NCBI GenBank assembly: GCA_029689965.1
Contig: CP121450.1
Location: forward strand, 3,100,001-3,164,000
Direction: 5' to 3'
Source of the DNA: Curtobacterium flaccumfaciens
Lineage (GTDB): Bacteria > Actinomycetota > Actinomycetes > Actinomycetales > Microbacteriaceae
Length of the DNA stretch: 64,000 bases
The position numbers were made by a program, and so were the translations under genes. Within the stretch, counting starts at the first letter, position 1, and each line of letters opens with the position of its first letter. The notes beneath the pieces are model-generated. The model did no database searches. It worked only from the letters and a program-made list of their open reading frames with translations, and was not told the origin of the DNA. Shown in pieces: positions 1 through 9,620 of the stretch.

Positions 1-797
1 CACTGCAGGGCCGTGACGTCACCGCCCTCGGCCGTGTCGACCTCGACATCACCGACCCCGACGCCGTGGACGCCGCCGTCGCCGGACACGACGTCGTGAT
101 CAACTCGGCCGCCTACACGAAGGTCGACGACGCCGAGACGCACGAGGCCGACGCCGCCGCGGTGAACGCGACCGGTCCGAAGCTCCTCGCCGAGGCCGCC
201 GTCCGCCACGGCGCGAAGCTCGTCACGATCTCCACGGACTACGTGTTCGACGGCAACGGCACGGCACCGTACGCCGAGGACGCCCCGACGGACCCGTTGA
301 ACGCCTACGGTCGCACCAAGGCCGAGGGTGAGGCGCACGTCCGCCGGATCGCTCCGGACTCGTCGTACATCGTGCGCACCGCGTGGATCTACGGCGCCCA
401 CGGGCCGAACTTCGCGGCGACGATGCTCCGCCTGGCCGGCTCGCACGACACGGTGTCCGTCGTCACCGACCAGGTCGGACAGCCGACCTGGACCGGCGAC
501 CTCGCGGCCCGGATCGTCGAGCTCGTCGACTCCGACGCCCCCGCCGGCGTCTACCACGGCACGAACTCGGGCCAGGGGTCCTGGTACGACTTCACGAAGG
601 CGATCTTCGCCGAGGCCGGCCTCGACCCCGAGCGGGTCCTCCCGACCGACAGCGCGTCCTTCGTGCGGCCCGCGCCGCGGCCCGCGTACAGCGTGCTCGG
701 GCACGACGCGTGGGCGAAGGCCGGACTCGCGCCGATGCGCGACTGGCGCGAGGCGCTGCACGCCGCCGTCCAGGCCGGAGCGCTGGGCACGGTCTGA
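1..797 (+). CDS. rmlD: dTDP-4-dehydrorhamnose reductase RmlD, 5'-truncated by window
   Basis: Last enzyme of dTDP-L-rhamnose synthesis; it reduces the 4-keto sugar nucleotide with NAD(P)H in the cytoplasm. The frame is open from base 3, so the N-terminal Rossmann glycine motif lies outside the window and about 264 of the usual 280-300 residues remain. Family marks seen: INSAAYTKVDDAE near the start of the visible part, STDYVFDG, the YGRTK catalytic Tyr/Lys pair, and RTAWIYG. No frameshift is visible. It converges with a glycosyltransferase and sits beside other glycan genes, which fits rhamnose supply for a surface polysaccharide. Confidence 0.93.
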   Translation, partial: LQGRDVTALGRVDLDITDPDAVDAAVAGHDVVINSAAYTKVDDAETHEADAAAVNATGPKLLAEAAVRHGAKLVTISTDYVFDGNGTAPYAEDAPTDPLNAYGRTKAEGEAHVRRIAPDSSYIVRTAWIYGAHGPNFAATMLRLAGSHDTVSVVTDQVGQPTWTGDLAARIVELVDSDAPAGVYHGTNSGQGSWYDFTKAIFAEAGLDPERVLPTDSASFVRPAPRPAYSVLGHDAWAKAGLAPMRDWREALHAAVQAGALGTV

Positions 798-840
798 CCA
801 GCGCGGCGGGACCACGGCTCGCGACGCGGACCGAGAACCG

Positions 841-880
841 GACGGGAGGCACGGTGCCAGCGAGCACCGTGCCTCCCGTC
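841..880. terminator. Stem-loop of repeated family, likely bidirectional terminator
   Basis: Perfect 17-bp stem (841-857 paired with 864-880) around a 6-base loop, between the convergent ends of rmlD and the next glycosyltransferase. The left arm reads GACGGGAGGCACGGTGC. Sister stem-loops with paired base changes lie at 6096-6139, 20053-20098 and 61587-61632. There is no clear U-tract, so the terminator role is inferred from position and stem strength. Confidence 0.6.
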
Positions 881-926
881 GTCGTCAGGGAACCAGAGCG
901 GCCGCCCCTGCAGGCATCCCCGCAGA

Positions 927-2044
927 TCAGCGCGCGGCGGCCCGCAGCCGCTCGTCGAGCGGCTCGACGGCGGACACCGGGCGGAAGCGCTCCGCAGCGG
1001 ACGAAGCCGCCGCACGCCGCTCGGCGAGCAGCCCACGGTCGGCGGCCAGGCCGCGGAGCGCAGCCGCCAGGGCGGCGGCGTCGCCAGCCGGCACCGCCAC
1101 GACCGCGTCCCCGAACGCCCGGCGCTGCGGTGCACTGTCGCTCGTCACCACCGCGAGCCCCGCTGCCGCGCACTGGTAGACCTTGTTCGGCACGACCTTG
1201 AGCGCCTTGGCTGTCGTGCCGGTGATGCCGATGCCGACGTCGTGCCGGGCGACCACTGCGGGGAGCTCGGCGGACTCGACCCAGGGGACCCAATCGGTCT
1301 CCGCACCGCCCCGCGCGGCGGCGCGAGCGGCGTCGAGGTCCTGCCCGGCGCCGATCATCGTGAACGTGATGCCGTCCTCCCGCGTCAGCAACCCGATGGC
1401 CGCGCCGATCGTCACCGCCCCCTGCAGCGGCGTGAACAGGCCGAAGAACACCACGCGGAGCGGACCGTCCGGTACGTCGTGGTCGACGGCGCCGGGTCCT
1501 GCGGCGTCGTACCAGCGCTCGGTCGCGCCCACGGGCACGACCACGGCCTTGTCGCGGAGGTGGTCCGGCACGAGGTCGCGGTGCTCCTCAGTGTCGACGA
1601 CCACGACGTCGGCGATCCGCAGCGCCGAGCGGTCGAGGAAGCGGAGGAGGCGCTGCTTCAGTCCGGTGTCGCCCACTCCGCGGTCCTGTGCGGTCGTCGC
1701 GGCGAAGACCAGGTGGTCGAGCACGATCGGGGTGCGCGGGAAGAGGAGCCGGGCGAGCCACACGTCGAAGTGCCCCATGTAGCCGACGAGCAGGGCGTCG
1801 GGTCGGCCCGACCGCCGGACCCGCAGGGCCTTGCAGGTCAGCACGCTCCAGCTGCGCGCGAGGCGGCCCGCCATCCGGACGGCGCCTGAGGAACTCCCCA
1901 GCATCGCGACCCGGTCCTTCGTGGAGAGCCCGAGGGGACGTTCGCCTCGACCACGACGTGCCCCCGCGCCCGGAGTCCGTCGGCGAGGACTCGGACCCGG
2001 GGGTGATCCTCCGCCTGGTATGTTCCGAAGGCCAAGATCCGCAC
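927..2044 (-). CDS. Glycosyltransferase (GT4-like), one frameshift
   Basis: Likely cytoplasmic glycosyltransferase for surface glycan assembly; the sugar substrate is not readable from sequence. The start (MRILAFGTYQAEDHPRVRVL) is at 2044. The frame then shifts near 1938, where a run of four C (minus strand) needs a fifth to give ANVPLGLSTKD. Repaired length is about 372 residues. The C-terminal half has a Rossmann nucleotide-sugar fold with VVFFGLFTPLQGA, IGAGQDL and KVVPNKVYQCAAAGLAVV, the last in the position of the family donor-binding E/x/E region. It is divergent from a YbhN-type membrane protein across 67 bp. Confidence 0.75.
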
Positions 2045-2111
2045 GTGTGCCGTCCTCTCCGATGGTGCAGCGCCGATCCGTCCTGGCGCACCCGCTCAAC
2101 CCTAGGTGAAG

Positions 2112-3058
2112 ATGACCGACGCCCCCAGCCCGCCGCACGATCCCGAGCCAAGTCGATCGTCCGTGTGGTCGCCCTCGTCGTCGCCCTCGCACTCTGCGTG
2201 GCGTTCCTCGTGCCCCGGGCCGGCGACATCGCCGTGGCGTTCACCCGGCAGGACCCGCTGACGCTCGTCGCTGCCCTCGTGGTCGGCGCGATCGCCACCT
2301 ACCTGACGTTCCTGTCGTGGCGCGCCCTGATGGCCGGCGCCGGACACCGGCTGCCGCTCGCGGCCGCGCAGCGCGTGTTCTTCCTGTCCCAGATCGGCAA
2401 GTACGTCCCCGGTTCGGTGTGGCCGATCGTCGCGCAGGCGGACCTCGGCCGGGAGCACAAGGTCCCCGCGGCACGGAGCGTCGCCGTCGGCCTCCTCACC
2501 CTGCTCGTCAGCTGCGGTGCGGGCGTGTGCGTCGCCGCCGCGACGATCCCCTTCGTCCAGCCCGACGCGTTCGCCAGGTACTGGTTCGTCGTGCTGCTCG
2601 TCCCGATCGTGCTCGCCGCCCTGCACCCGGCGGTCCTGCGCTTCGCGCTGAGGACCGCCGCCCGTGTGACGCGTCGCGACCTCGGCACGATCGACCTCCG
2701 GCTCCCCGCGATCGCCCGCGCGTTCGTGTGGGCCGTGCTCGCCTGGATCGTGTTCGGTGCACACATCGTGCTCGTGCTCGTGCCGATCGGCCACGTCGAC
2801 CTCCGCGTCGTCCTGCTCACCATCGGCGCCTACGCACTGGCCTGGCTCGTCGGGTTCCTCGTGTTCTTCCTGCCGGCGGGCCTCGGCGGCCGCGAGGCAG
2901 TGCTCACCGCACTGCTCGTCGCCGGTGCCGGGATCGGTTCCTCCGCTGCCGTCAGCGTCGCCGTGATGTCCCGCGTGCTGCTCACCGTCGTGGACGTCGT
3001 GTTCGCGGGTTCGGCGGTCCTCGGCGAGCGTCACCACCGCCGCCGGAAAGCTGGCTGA
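2112..3058 (+). CDS. YbhN/LPG-synthase-type integral membrane protein, probable 5' frameshift
   Basis: Polytopic membrane protein of the lysylphosphatidylglycerol synthase transmembrane family (UPF0104/YbhN, AglD-like), often found with glycosyltransferases and suspected in lipid-linked glycan handling. About seven hydrophobic segments are visible. Family marks: a loop with KYVPGSVWPIVAQADLGREH, and a last-third FFLPAGLGGREAVLTALL. The ATG at 2112 (MTDAPSPPHDPEP) is in a different frame from the body, which starts near AKSIVRVV, so a base is probably missing around 2140-2160; otherwise a GTG near 2162 is the start. It is followed 100 bp later by another glycosyltransferase. Confidence 0.75.
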
Positions 3059-3157
3059 CCGACCCGGCGACGCTCCGTCGGCTCGCGGCTGGCGCCCCGG
3101 TCGCCCTGGTAGGGTCAGGCAGTCCACTCCCCCGAGCACCACCGAGGAGCAGCCCGC

Positions 3158-4300
3158 ATGACCACCCTTCGTGTGATCGTCGACCAGATGGTCGCTCCGG
3201 TCCCGGGCGGCATCGGACGCTACGCCGAGGAGCTCACGCGGCACCTCATCGACGGGGCACCGGCCGGCTGCGACGTCGTCGGTGTGGTCTCCTCGATCGG
3301 CGCTGACGAGGCCGCGCACCTCCGCACGGTCCTCCCCGGTCTGGCCGACCTGGACCGGATCCCACTCTCCCGCCGGGCGCTGTCCGTCGCGTGGCAGGGC
3401 GGCATGGTCGGCACCCAGGGCGCCGGCATGGTCCACGCACCGAGCGTCCTCGCTCCCCTGGTGAAACACGACCGTTTCCGCGAGGTCGGCCGCCAGACCG
3501 TCTCGACGGTGCACGACACCGTGCCGTGGACACACCCGGAGACCCTCACGCCCCGGGGCGTGCAGTTCCACCGGTCCATGGTGAAGCGCGCGTGGAAGTA
3601 CGCCGACGCCGTCGTCGTACCGACCCACGCGGTCGCGAACGCCCTCAACGAGATCCACCGGTTCGACGACCGTCTCCGGGTCATCGGCGGTGCACCGAGC
3701 GGCCGGCTGCGGCTCCCCGTCGACGCCGACCTCCGCGCCGAGCGTCTCGGCCTGCCCGACCGGTACGTGCTCGCGGTCGGGACCCTCGAGCCGCGCAAGG
3801 GCCTGCAGTACCTCATCGAGGCGATGGCGCACCCCGACGCCCCCGCCGACATCCCGCTCGTGATCTCCGGCCCGGACGGCTGGGGCGACGTCGACGTGTA
3901 CGGCAGCGCCGAGCGCGCCGGACTCGCCCGCGAGCGGGTGAAGGTGCTCGGCCGGGTCGACGACGCCGACCTCGCCGTGGCCTACGACCGCGCGACGGTG
4001 TTCGTCTTCCCGAGCCTGGCCGAGGGGTTCGGCCTGCCCGTGATCGAGGCGATGAGTTTCGGCACCCCCGTCATCCACTCCGACGACGAGGCCGTGCGCG
4101 AGGTCGCGTCGGACGCGGGCGTCACCGTGGCCCGTGACCCGCGCGACTCCTACGCCGAACGGCTCGCACAGGCGGTCTACCAGGTCGTGAACGACCCGCT
4201 GCTCGCCGGTCAGCTCGCCGTGGCCGGACCGGACCGCGCGCGGATGTTCGACTGGAAGGACTCGGCCGCCGAGACCTGGCAGCTGCACGCGGACCTCTGA
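3158..4300 (+). CDS. GT4-family glycosyltransferase (mannosyltransferase-like)
   Basis: Retaining GT-B glycosyltransferase of family GT4, expected to transfer a sugar from a nucleotide donor in glycan assembly. Full length, 380 residues, no frameshift. N-terminal acceptor-side motif VPGGIGRYAEEL; GTLEPRKGL at about residues 206-214; and FPSLAEGFGLPVIEAMS (about 283-299), which holds the donor-binding EX7E pair. An AGGAG ribosome site lies about 8 bases before ATG 3158. Donor specificity cannot be read; family members often use GDP-mannose, and manC is present at 35.3 kb. The downstream gene purE is convergent, 57 bp away. Confidence 0.85.
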   Translation: MTTLRVIVDQMVAPVPGGIGRYAEELTRHLIDGAPAGCDVVGVVSSIGADEAAHLRTVLPGLADLDRIPLSRRALSVAWQGGMVGTQGAGMVHAPSVLAPLVKHDRFREVGRQTVSTVHDTVPWTHPETLTPRGVQFHRSMVKRAWKYADAVVVPTHAVANALNEIHRFDDRLRVIGGAPSGRLRLPVDADLRAERLGLPDRYVLAVGTLEPRKGLQYLIEAMAHPDAPADIPLVISGPDGWGDVDVYGSAERAGLARERVKVLGRVDDADLAVAYDRATVFVFPSLAEGFGLPVIEAMSFGTPVIHSDDEAVREVASDAGVTVARDPRDSYAERLAQAVYQVVNDPLLAGQLAVAGPDRARMFDWKDSAAETWQLHADL

Positions 4301-4357
4301 GCCGCACCGGCGCTCCGGTGACCGACGCGGACGACGCCATCACCGGCACCAGCGCGG

Positions 4358-4869
4358 TCAGAGCGAGTCGCGCAGGCGCGCCGCCTTCTCCTCGACGAGC
4401 TGCTCCAGCCCCTCGGCGTACTCCCCGAGCCGTGCAGCGACGGCTGGCTCGGAGGAGCCGATGATCCGCGCTGCGAGCAGGCCGGCGTTGGCGGCACCGT
4501 TGATCGCCATCGTCGCGACCGGGATCCCGGCGGGCATCTGCACGATCGACAGCAGCGAGTCGAGGCCGTCCAGGCGGGCGAGCTGCACCGGCACCCCGAT
4601 CACCGGCAGGGTGGTCATCGAGGCCACCATGCCCGGGAGGTGTGCTGCGCCACCGGCACCCGCGATCACGACGCGGATGCCGCGGGCGGCCGCGCCGCGG
4701 GCGAACCGTGTCATCTTGTCAGGGGTCCGATGGGCGGACACGACGTCGGCCTCGAACGGGATGCCAAGCTCGCTGAGCATGTCGGCGGCCGCGCGCATCG
4801 TCGGCCAGTCGGAGTCCGATCCCATGATGATCGAGACGAGCGGCTTGACGGGGCTCCGGTGTCGGTCAC
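4358..4869 (-). CDS. purE: N5-carboxyaminoimidazole ribonucleotide mutase PurE, frameshift near start
   Basis: Purine biosynthesis enzyme that converts N5-CAIR to CAIR in the cytoplasm, after PurK. Signatures: [12 protein letters not shown], the SAHRTPDKM loop with the catalytic His, and [12 protein letters not shown]. The body has no start in its own frame. A GTG at 4869 gives VTDTGAP and joins the body if the run of four G at 4850-4853 really has five, giving a normal 170-residue PurE. It follows a glycosyltransferase by 9 bp rather than its partner purK, which lies one gene further upstream on the same strand. Confidence 0.92.
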
Positions 4870-4878
4870 GCGACGAGC

Positions 4879-6014
4879 CTAGTCGAGCAGGGCTGACCGC
4901 CAGGCGTCCCCGTCGACGCCGATCGTCCGTTCGTCGCGCACCCACCGAGCGGACTCCGACTCCGGCGTGCCCGCGTCGACCGCGCGCCGGACCGCGGTAC
5001 GCCACGACTCGACATCGTCCGGCACCGCGGCGACGCCGTGGACCCGGGCGTCGCGGTACGACGGGCGGTCGGACACGACCGCGGGGATCCCGAGCGCGGT
5101 GTACTCGATCGCTTTGAGGTCGCTCTTCGCACGGTTGAACTCCTCGTCGCGGAGCGGGCGACCCCGGCCGACCAGCGCTGCCGGTGGTCGACGAGCCAGC
5201 GAGCGAAGGCCGGATAGTGGCCGTCCGGGACCTCGACCCTGCGGTACCAGGTCGGCCCCTCGCCGTCGGCCTCCTCGGTCACGCCGATGACCTCCAGCCG
5301 CACGGGCGTGCCGTCGGACGCGGTCAGGCCGGTGAACACGTCGCGGAGCAGCTCGAGGTCGGCGCCGTGCGTGAGGGTGCCCATGTACAGCACGCGGTGT
5401 TCGTCGGCCGGGAGGTCGTCGTCCGCCAGTGCCTCGCCAGCGGTCCAGATCGTCGGGTCGAGCGCGTTGCGGACCACGACGACCCGGCGGGCGAGCGGCC
5501 GCACCACGTCGGCGAGCTCGGTGGTGCTGACGAGCACCAGGTCGGCGCCTCTGACGAGCGCGTCGATCGACGCCAACCGGTCGGGGTCGTACTCGGCGCG
5601 GGCGAGCCGGTCCCTTCCGGGCGCCGTGAAGAAGTCGTCGTCGACCTCGGCCGCGACGCGGATCCCGCGCGCCGCCGCGGCGGCGAGGAAGGGCGCCACG
5701 AGGTCGCGCGGCAGGATGTCCCGCTGCACGAGCACCGCCCGGTAGTCGGTGGTGTCCGTGCCGTCGACGAACGCCATGGGGTCGACCTGCTGCACCGTCG
5801 CCGTCCCGCTCCGGGCGAGGTGTTCGACCCGTCGAACGACGCGGACGTGAGCGGACGCGGGGTGCGCTCCGCCGCCGCCGGCCACGACGTACCCGAGCAC
5901 CGGGAGCGGTGTAGGGGGTACCGAGGGCTCGGACGGCGCGGACGGCGAGGCGGGCGTGCCGGTCAGGGTGCGTCGGAGCCGTCTCGCGGCACGGTGGACG
6001 AGATCACGCGGCAT
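4879..6014 (-). CDS. Glycosyltransferase inserted between purK and purE, one frameshift
   Basis: GT-B type glycosyltransferase of unknown substrate. Start [15 protein letters not shown] at 6014; the frame shifts near 5175-5185, and repair gives about 378 residues. Visible elements: an acidic AEVDDDFF segment after a strand, [16 protein letters not shown] phosphate-site context ([15 protein letters not shown]), [26 protein letters not shown], and after the shift [19 protein letters not shown], where the donor-binding Glu region lies. The gene ends 9 bp before the PurE start, so both are probably co-transcribed. Its place between purK and purE is unusual. Confidence 0.75.
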
Positions 6015-6095
6015 GCGGCCATTCTCCCGCACGGTCGCGCCACAGCAGCGGACCCCGACAGTCGGGGTGTCCACCGTTCCACGGCCAGCCAGGGA

Positions 6096-6139
6096 CGGAC
6101 TGGAGGCGCGGTGCGGGCCCGCACCGCGCCTCCAGTCCG
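6096..6139. terminator. 44-bp perfect palindrome of repeated stem-loop family
   Basis: Perfect palindrome centred between 6117 and 6118. Each arm contains GGACTGGAGGCGCGGTGC. It lies between the end of purK and the start of the downstream glycosyltransferase, both minus strand. It would form a 22-bp hairpin or cruciform and could end or attenuate purK transcripts. Related stem-loops are at 841-880, 20053-20098 and 61587-61632. Confidence 0.6.
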
Positions 6140-6165
6140 CTGTCGTCAGCGTCGAGATCGCAGCC

Positions 6166-7300
6166 TCAGTCGTCGAAGTGCGCTGCGGCCGACCGCGCCC
6201 GGTACGTGACATCGTCGAGGTCCTCGCCGACCACGGTCACGTGCCCGATCTTGCGGCCCGGCCGCGGAGCCTTGCCGTAGAAATGGTACTTCGCCTCCGG
6301 GAAGGCCCGAGCGCGGCTGGGTAACGCGCAGCGAGGTCGCCGTCGGCCGGGCCCCCGAGCACGTTGACCATCACGGCCGTAGGCGCGTGCGTGCCGGTCG
6401 AGCCGAGGGGCAGGTCGAGCACGGCACGCAGGTGCTGCTCGAACTGGCTCGTGGTGGCGCCGTCGATCGTCCAGTGCCCGGTGTTGTGCGGACGCATGGC
6501 GAGCTCGTTGATGAGGATCCGATCGTCGTTGGTCTGGAACAGCTCCACCGCGAGGACGCCGGCGACGCCGAGCTCGGTCACGATGCGCACGGCGATGTCC
6601 TCGGCCATGTCGGCGATCCGTCCGGCACTGTCCGGCGCGGGCGCGAAGACCTCGGCGCAGACGCCGTCGCGCTGCACGGTCTCGACGAGCGGCCAGGCGA
6701 CGACGTCGCCGGAGGGGCGGCGGGCGACGGACTGGGCGAGCTCCCGGGTGAACGGCACGAGCTCCTCGACGAGCAGGGCCTGGCCGCCCCCGGCCTCGGC
6801 GACGGCGATGAACCAGTCGGAGACGTCCGCGGGATCGGAGACGACGCGGACGCCCTTGCCGTCGTACCCGCCGCGGGCGGTCTTGACGACGGCACGCCCA
6901 CCGTGCTCGTCGAGGAAGGCCCGCAGCTCGTCTGGGTCCTGCACCGCGGCCCAGTCCGGCACCGGCAGGCCCAGCTCGGACAGGCGGATGCGCATCGTGA
7001 TCTTGTCCTGCGCGACGGCGAGCGCCTCGGGGCCGGGCGGACGGCGACGCCGGCGTCGACGAGCGCACGGAGGACGTCCTGTGGCACGTGCTCGTGGTCG
7101 AAGGTGACGACGTCCACCTGCCGGGCGAACGCGAGCACCGTGTCGACGTCGCGGTAGTCCCCCTCGGCGGTGGCGGCGATCGCGGCTGACATGCCGGGGC
7201 CCTCGGCGAGCACCCGGATGTCGAGACCGAGTTCGACCGCCGCGGGCACCATCATCCGTGCCAGCTGTCCTCCACCGATGACCCCGACGCGCAACGCCAT
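6166..7300 (-). CDS. purK: N5-carboxyaminoimidazole ribonucleotide synthase PurK, two frameshifts
   Basis: ATP-grasp enzyme that carboxylates AIR to N5-CAIR using ATP and bicarbonate. N-terminus MALRVGVIGGGQLARMM is the family signature. The ATP-grasp core shows KTARGGYDGKGVRVV, LVEELVPF, ELFQTNDDRILINELAMRPHN and GHWTIDGATTSQFEQH; the C-terminal KYHFYGK and GRKIGHVTV are also typical. Frameshifts near 7034 (VRPGPEAL is broken) and near 6313 (before RAFPEAKYHFYG) each fit one missing base; the repaired protein has 378 residues. It is divergent from gtrA. Confidence 0.93.
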
Positions 7301-7344
7301 GCTGTGTGTTCCTTCCGTCGTTCACACCGTCCGGCGGGAACGCG

Positions 7345-7435
7345 CTGTCTACAATCACTGTTCGGGTCGCCCTTTGCGCGACCGCTGGTCGTGCGGCGCA
7401 CGACCAGCGACAACTCTACGGATCATGGAGAACCC
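7345..7435 (+). promoter_or_regulatory. gtrA upstream region: -10-like TACAAT and 12-bp hairpin
   Basis: Region between the purK start and the gtrA start. TACAAT at 7350-7355 resembles a -10 box for gtrA, without a well-spaced -35. Downstream, 7383-7394 pairs perfectly with 7398-7409 (arm CGCTGGTCGTGC), giving a hairpin in the presumed leader. GGAGAA at 7427-7432 just before GTG 7436 is the ribosome site. The function of the hairpin is unknown. Confidence 0.4.
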
Positions 7436-7988
7436 GTGCGGCGACTGGTAGCGCAACTGGCACGCTTCGGCGTCGTCGGCGCTGTCGGCTTCATCGTCGA
7501 CACGACGATCTTCAACATCCTCCGTGCCACCGTCCTGAGCCCGGACGAGGTCCACTCCGGGCCGTTCTGGGCGAAGGTGGTCTCGACCGTCGTGGCGATC
7601 TTCGTCAACTGGATGGGCAACCGCTACTGGACGTTCCGCGACCAGCGCCGGAGCGTCGCGACCCGCGAGGGCGTGGAGTTCGTGATCGTCTCCCTGGGCG
7701 GCATGGTGATCTCGCTCGGGTGCCTCGGGGTCTCGCACTACGTGCTGGGTCTCACGTCTGCACTGGCGGACAACGTCTCCGGCAACGTGATCGGGCTGGT
7801 GCTCGGCACCGCGTTCCGGTTCTGGCTCTACAAGGTCTGGGTGTACCACCCCGAGCGCGGTGGCCGGACCGCCCCGGAACGTGCTGCCGCCGGCCCGCAC
7901 ACTGCGCCCCGACATCGACGACGCCGACTGCCGGCGCAGATCTCGGCGGTCGGTGACCCCAGCCCTCGCGAGCCTGCTCCCCCACTAG
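7436..7988 (+). CDS. GtrA-family membrane protein, 3' frameshift likely
   Basis: Small four-helix membrane protein of the GtrA family, which is implicated in moving lipid-linked sugars or in teichoic acid/glycan modification. GTG start at 7436 with GGAGAA 4 bases upstream. Segments seen: FGVVGAVGFIVDTTIFN, VVAIFVNWMGNRYWTFRD (the conserved NR.WTF motif), VSLGGMVISLGCLGV, and GLVLGTAFRFWLYKVWVY. After YHPERGG the original frame runs on into the next gene. The frame with natural third-position G/C ends at a TAG at 7986-7988, so an extra base near 7855-7865 is likely and the C-terminal ~40 residues are uncertain. Confidence 0.8.
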
Positions 7989-7997
7989 GCTCGACGG

Positions 7998-9593
7998 GTG
8001 CAGCCGACCGCCCACCTTGCCCTCCGGACGCAGCCCGACTCGCACCCCGCGGTCTCCCGACGCGAGGGGATCGCGATCGCGGTCACGACCGCCGCGTTCG
8101 GCCTCTGGCTCGTCCTCTGGGCGCTCGTCGTCCCGGCCTTCCAGGCGCCGGACGAGACGGCGCACTTCGACGCCGCCGTACATGTCGCGACGGGTGACGC
8201 CTGGGCCGACCCGGCACGCTCCACATCGCGAACGCGGTGCAGGCGGCGCTGCAGGAACAGACCACCGGCGACGCTTCGACCTGGTCGACGATGAGCGAGC
8301 TCCTCGACGAGCACCCGGGCGACTCGGCCGCGGTCGACCAGATGACCCAGCACCCGCCGACGGCGTACCTCGTCGACGCCGTGGTCCTGCGGGCGCTGCA
8401 CTACGGTTCCCTGCGCTGGGACCACGCTCTCGTGGTGCTCCGCCTGTGGGACGCCGCGCTCGTCATGCCCCTCGCCCTGCTCGCGTGGGCCTCCGTCCGC
8501 CGGGTCACCCGTTCGCCGCGCGCCGCGCTCGCAGGGGCGCTCGCCCTCTTCGCGACCCCGCAGCTCGCGTCGATCGGCGCATCGGTGACGAACGACGCCC
8601 CGGTCATGCTGCTGAGCGGGGTCGTCGTCTGGCTCGCCACCCGGATCCTCACGGGCGACCTGCGGGCCCGGACGCTCCTGACGCTCGGCTTCCTGACGGC
8701 GGCGGTCGTCTGGGTGAAGGGGACCGGTCTCCCGGCTGTGCCGTTCGTCGGGCTGGTGGCCCTCGTCGCCGGCGGACCGGCACTGCCGTTCGTCCGGCGG
8801 CTCGTCCGCACCGTGGTCGTCCTCGCGGTCGTCGCCGCCCTCGGCTCGTGGTGGTGGCTGCGCAACCTGGTCGTGTACGAAACACTGCAACCGGACGGGT
8901 ACTCGTCGATGCGTCCGCCCGTGGCTTCCCACCGGGAGAGCACCCCACCGTGTCGCACTTCCTCGACGTCGCCTGGGGCACGCTCACCCGCACGTTCTGG
9001 GGCAGCCCGGGCGGCCGCGCGCAGGTGAGCATCGGTGACGCCCTGACGGCGGCGCTCACGATCGTCGCACTGGTCGTCGTCGTGGGGTGGGCGTTCCGGC
9101 GCGGTCCCGAGCTGCGCACGGTCGTCTGCCTGGCCGTGTTCCCCACGCTCCTCATCGCGCTGCAGATGCAGAACAGCGTCGGCGCGTACCTGTCCACGAC
9201 CGAGGTCGCCGCGACGCAGGGACGCTATTACTTCCCGCGATCGTCTGCCTCATCGTGCTGAGTGCGGTCGCATGGCGGCGAATCCCCCGAACGACGCACG
9301 GCAGGGGCTTGCTCGCCACCGGGATCGTGGTCGTCGTACCGGCGATCGGGCTCTACGGCCTGGCGGTGGTGTCGAGCTGGTTCTGGAACAGCGCTCGCTT
9401 CCCGGTGACCGCCGAGGGCATCACGCGATACCAGGCGTACGGTCCCGTGCCGTTCGTCGTGGTCGTCGTCGTGGCCGCGCTTGTCGCGGTCGGACTCACG
9501 GTCTCGGTCGGGCTCGCGGTCTCGGTCGCGAGGGCGTCCACGTCCGGTCGGACGCCAGTCGGCTCCCGAACAGACGACGAGGGCCGCGCCTGA
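7998..9593 (+). CDS. DUF2142-type polytopic membrane protein, several frameshifts
   Basis: Large membrane protein, about 530 residues, with roughly 10-12 hydrophobic segments. The PDETAHFDAAVHVATG motif in the first external loop is characteristic of DUF2142 membrane proteins, which resemble GT-C/ArnT-like glycosyltransferases; the acidic pair there is the likely catalytic site in such folds. Frame breaks near 8218, 8915 and 9238 join the pieces (LHIANAVQAALQEQ, then SHFLDVAWGTLTRTFW, then AIVCLIVLSAVAW). The C-terminal tail is polar. It starts 9 bp after gtrA, suggesting co-expression and a role in glycan transfer; substrate unknown. Confidence 0.7.
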
Positions 9594-9610
9594 CAGCACG
9601 GCTCTCGTCG
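9575..9610. terminator. Hairpin between convergent DUF2142 gene and ugd
   Basis: A 12-bp stem (9575-9586 with 9599-9610, one G-U pair) and a 12-base loop that contains the stop codon of the upstream gene. It sits between convergent gene ends, so it can act on both strands. No strong U-tract. Confidence 0.5.
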
Positions 9611-9620
9611 GTGGGTCGGG

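Noticed and set aside
2102..4288. 728-codon open frame on the minus strand opposite the YbhN and GT4 genes
   Set aside because: Shadow frame of high-GC coding DNA on the other strand; composition is His/Asp/Glu-rich noise and the opposite strand has clear family motifs.
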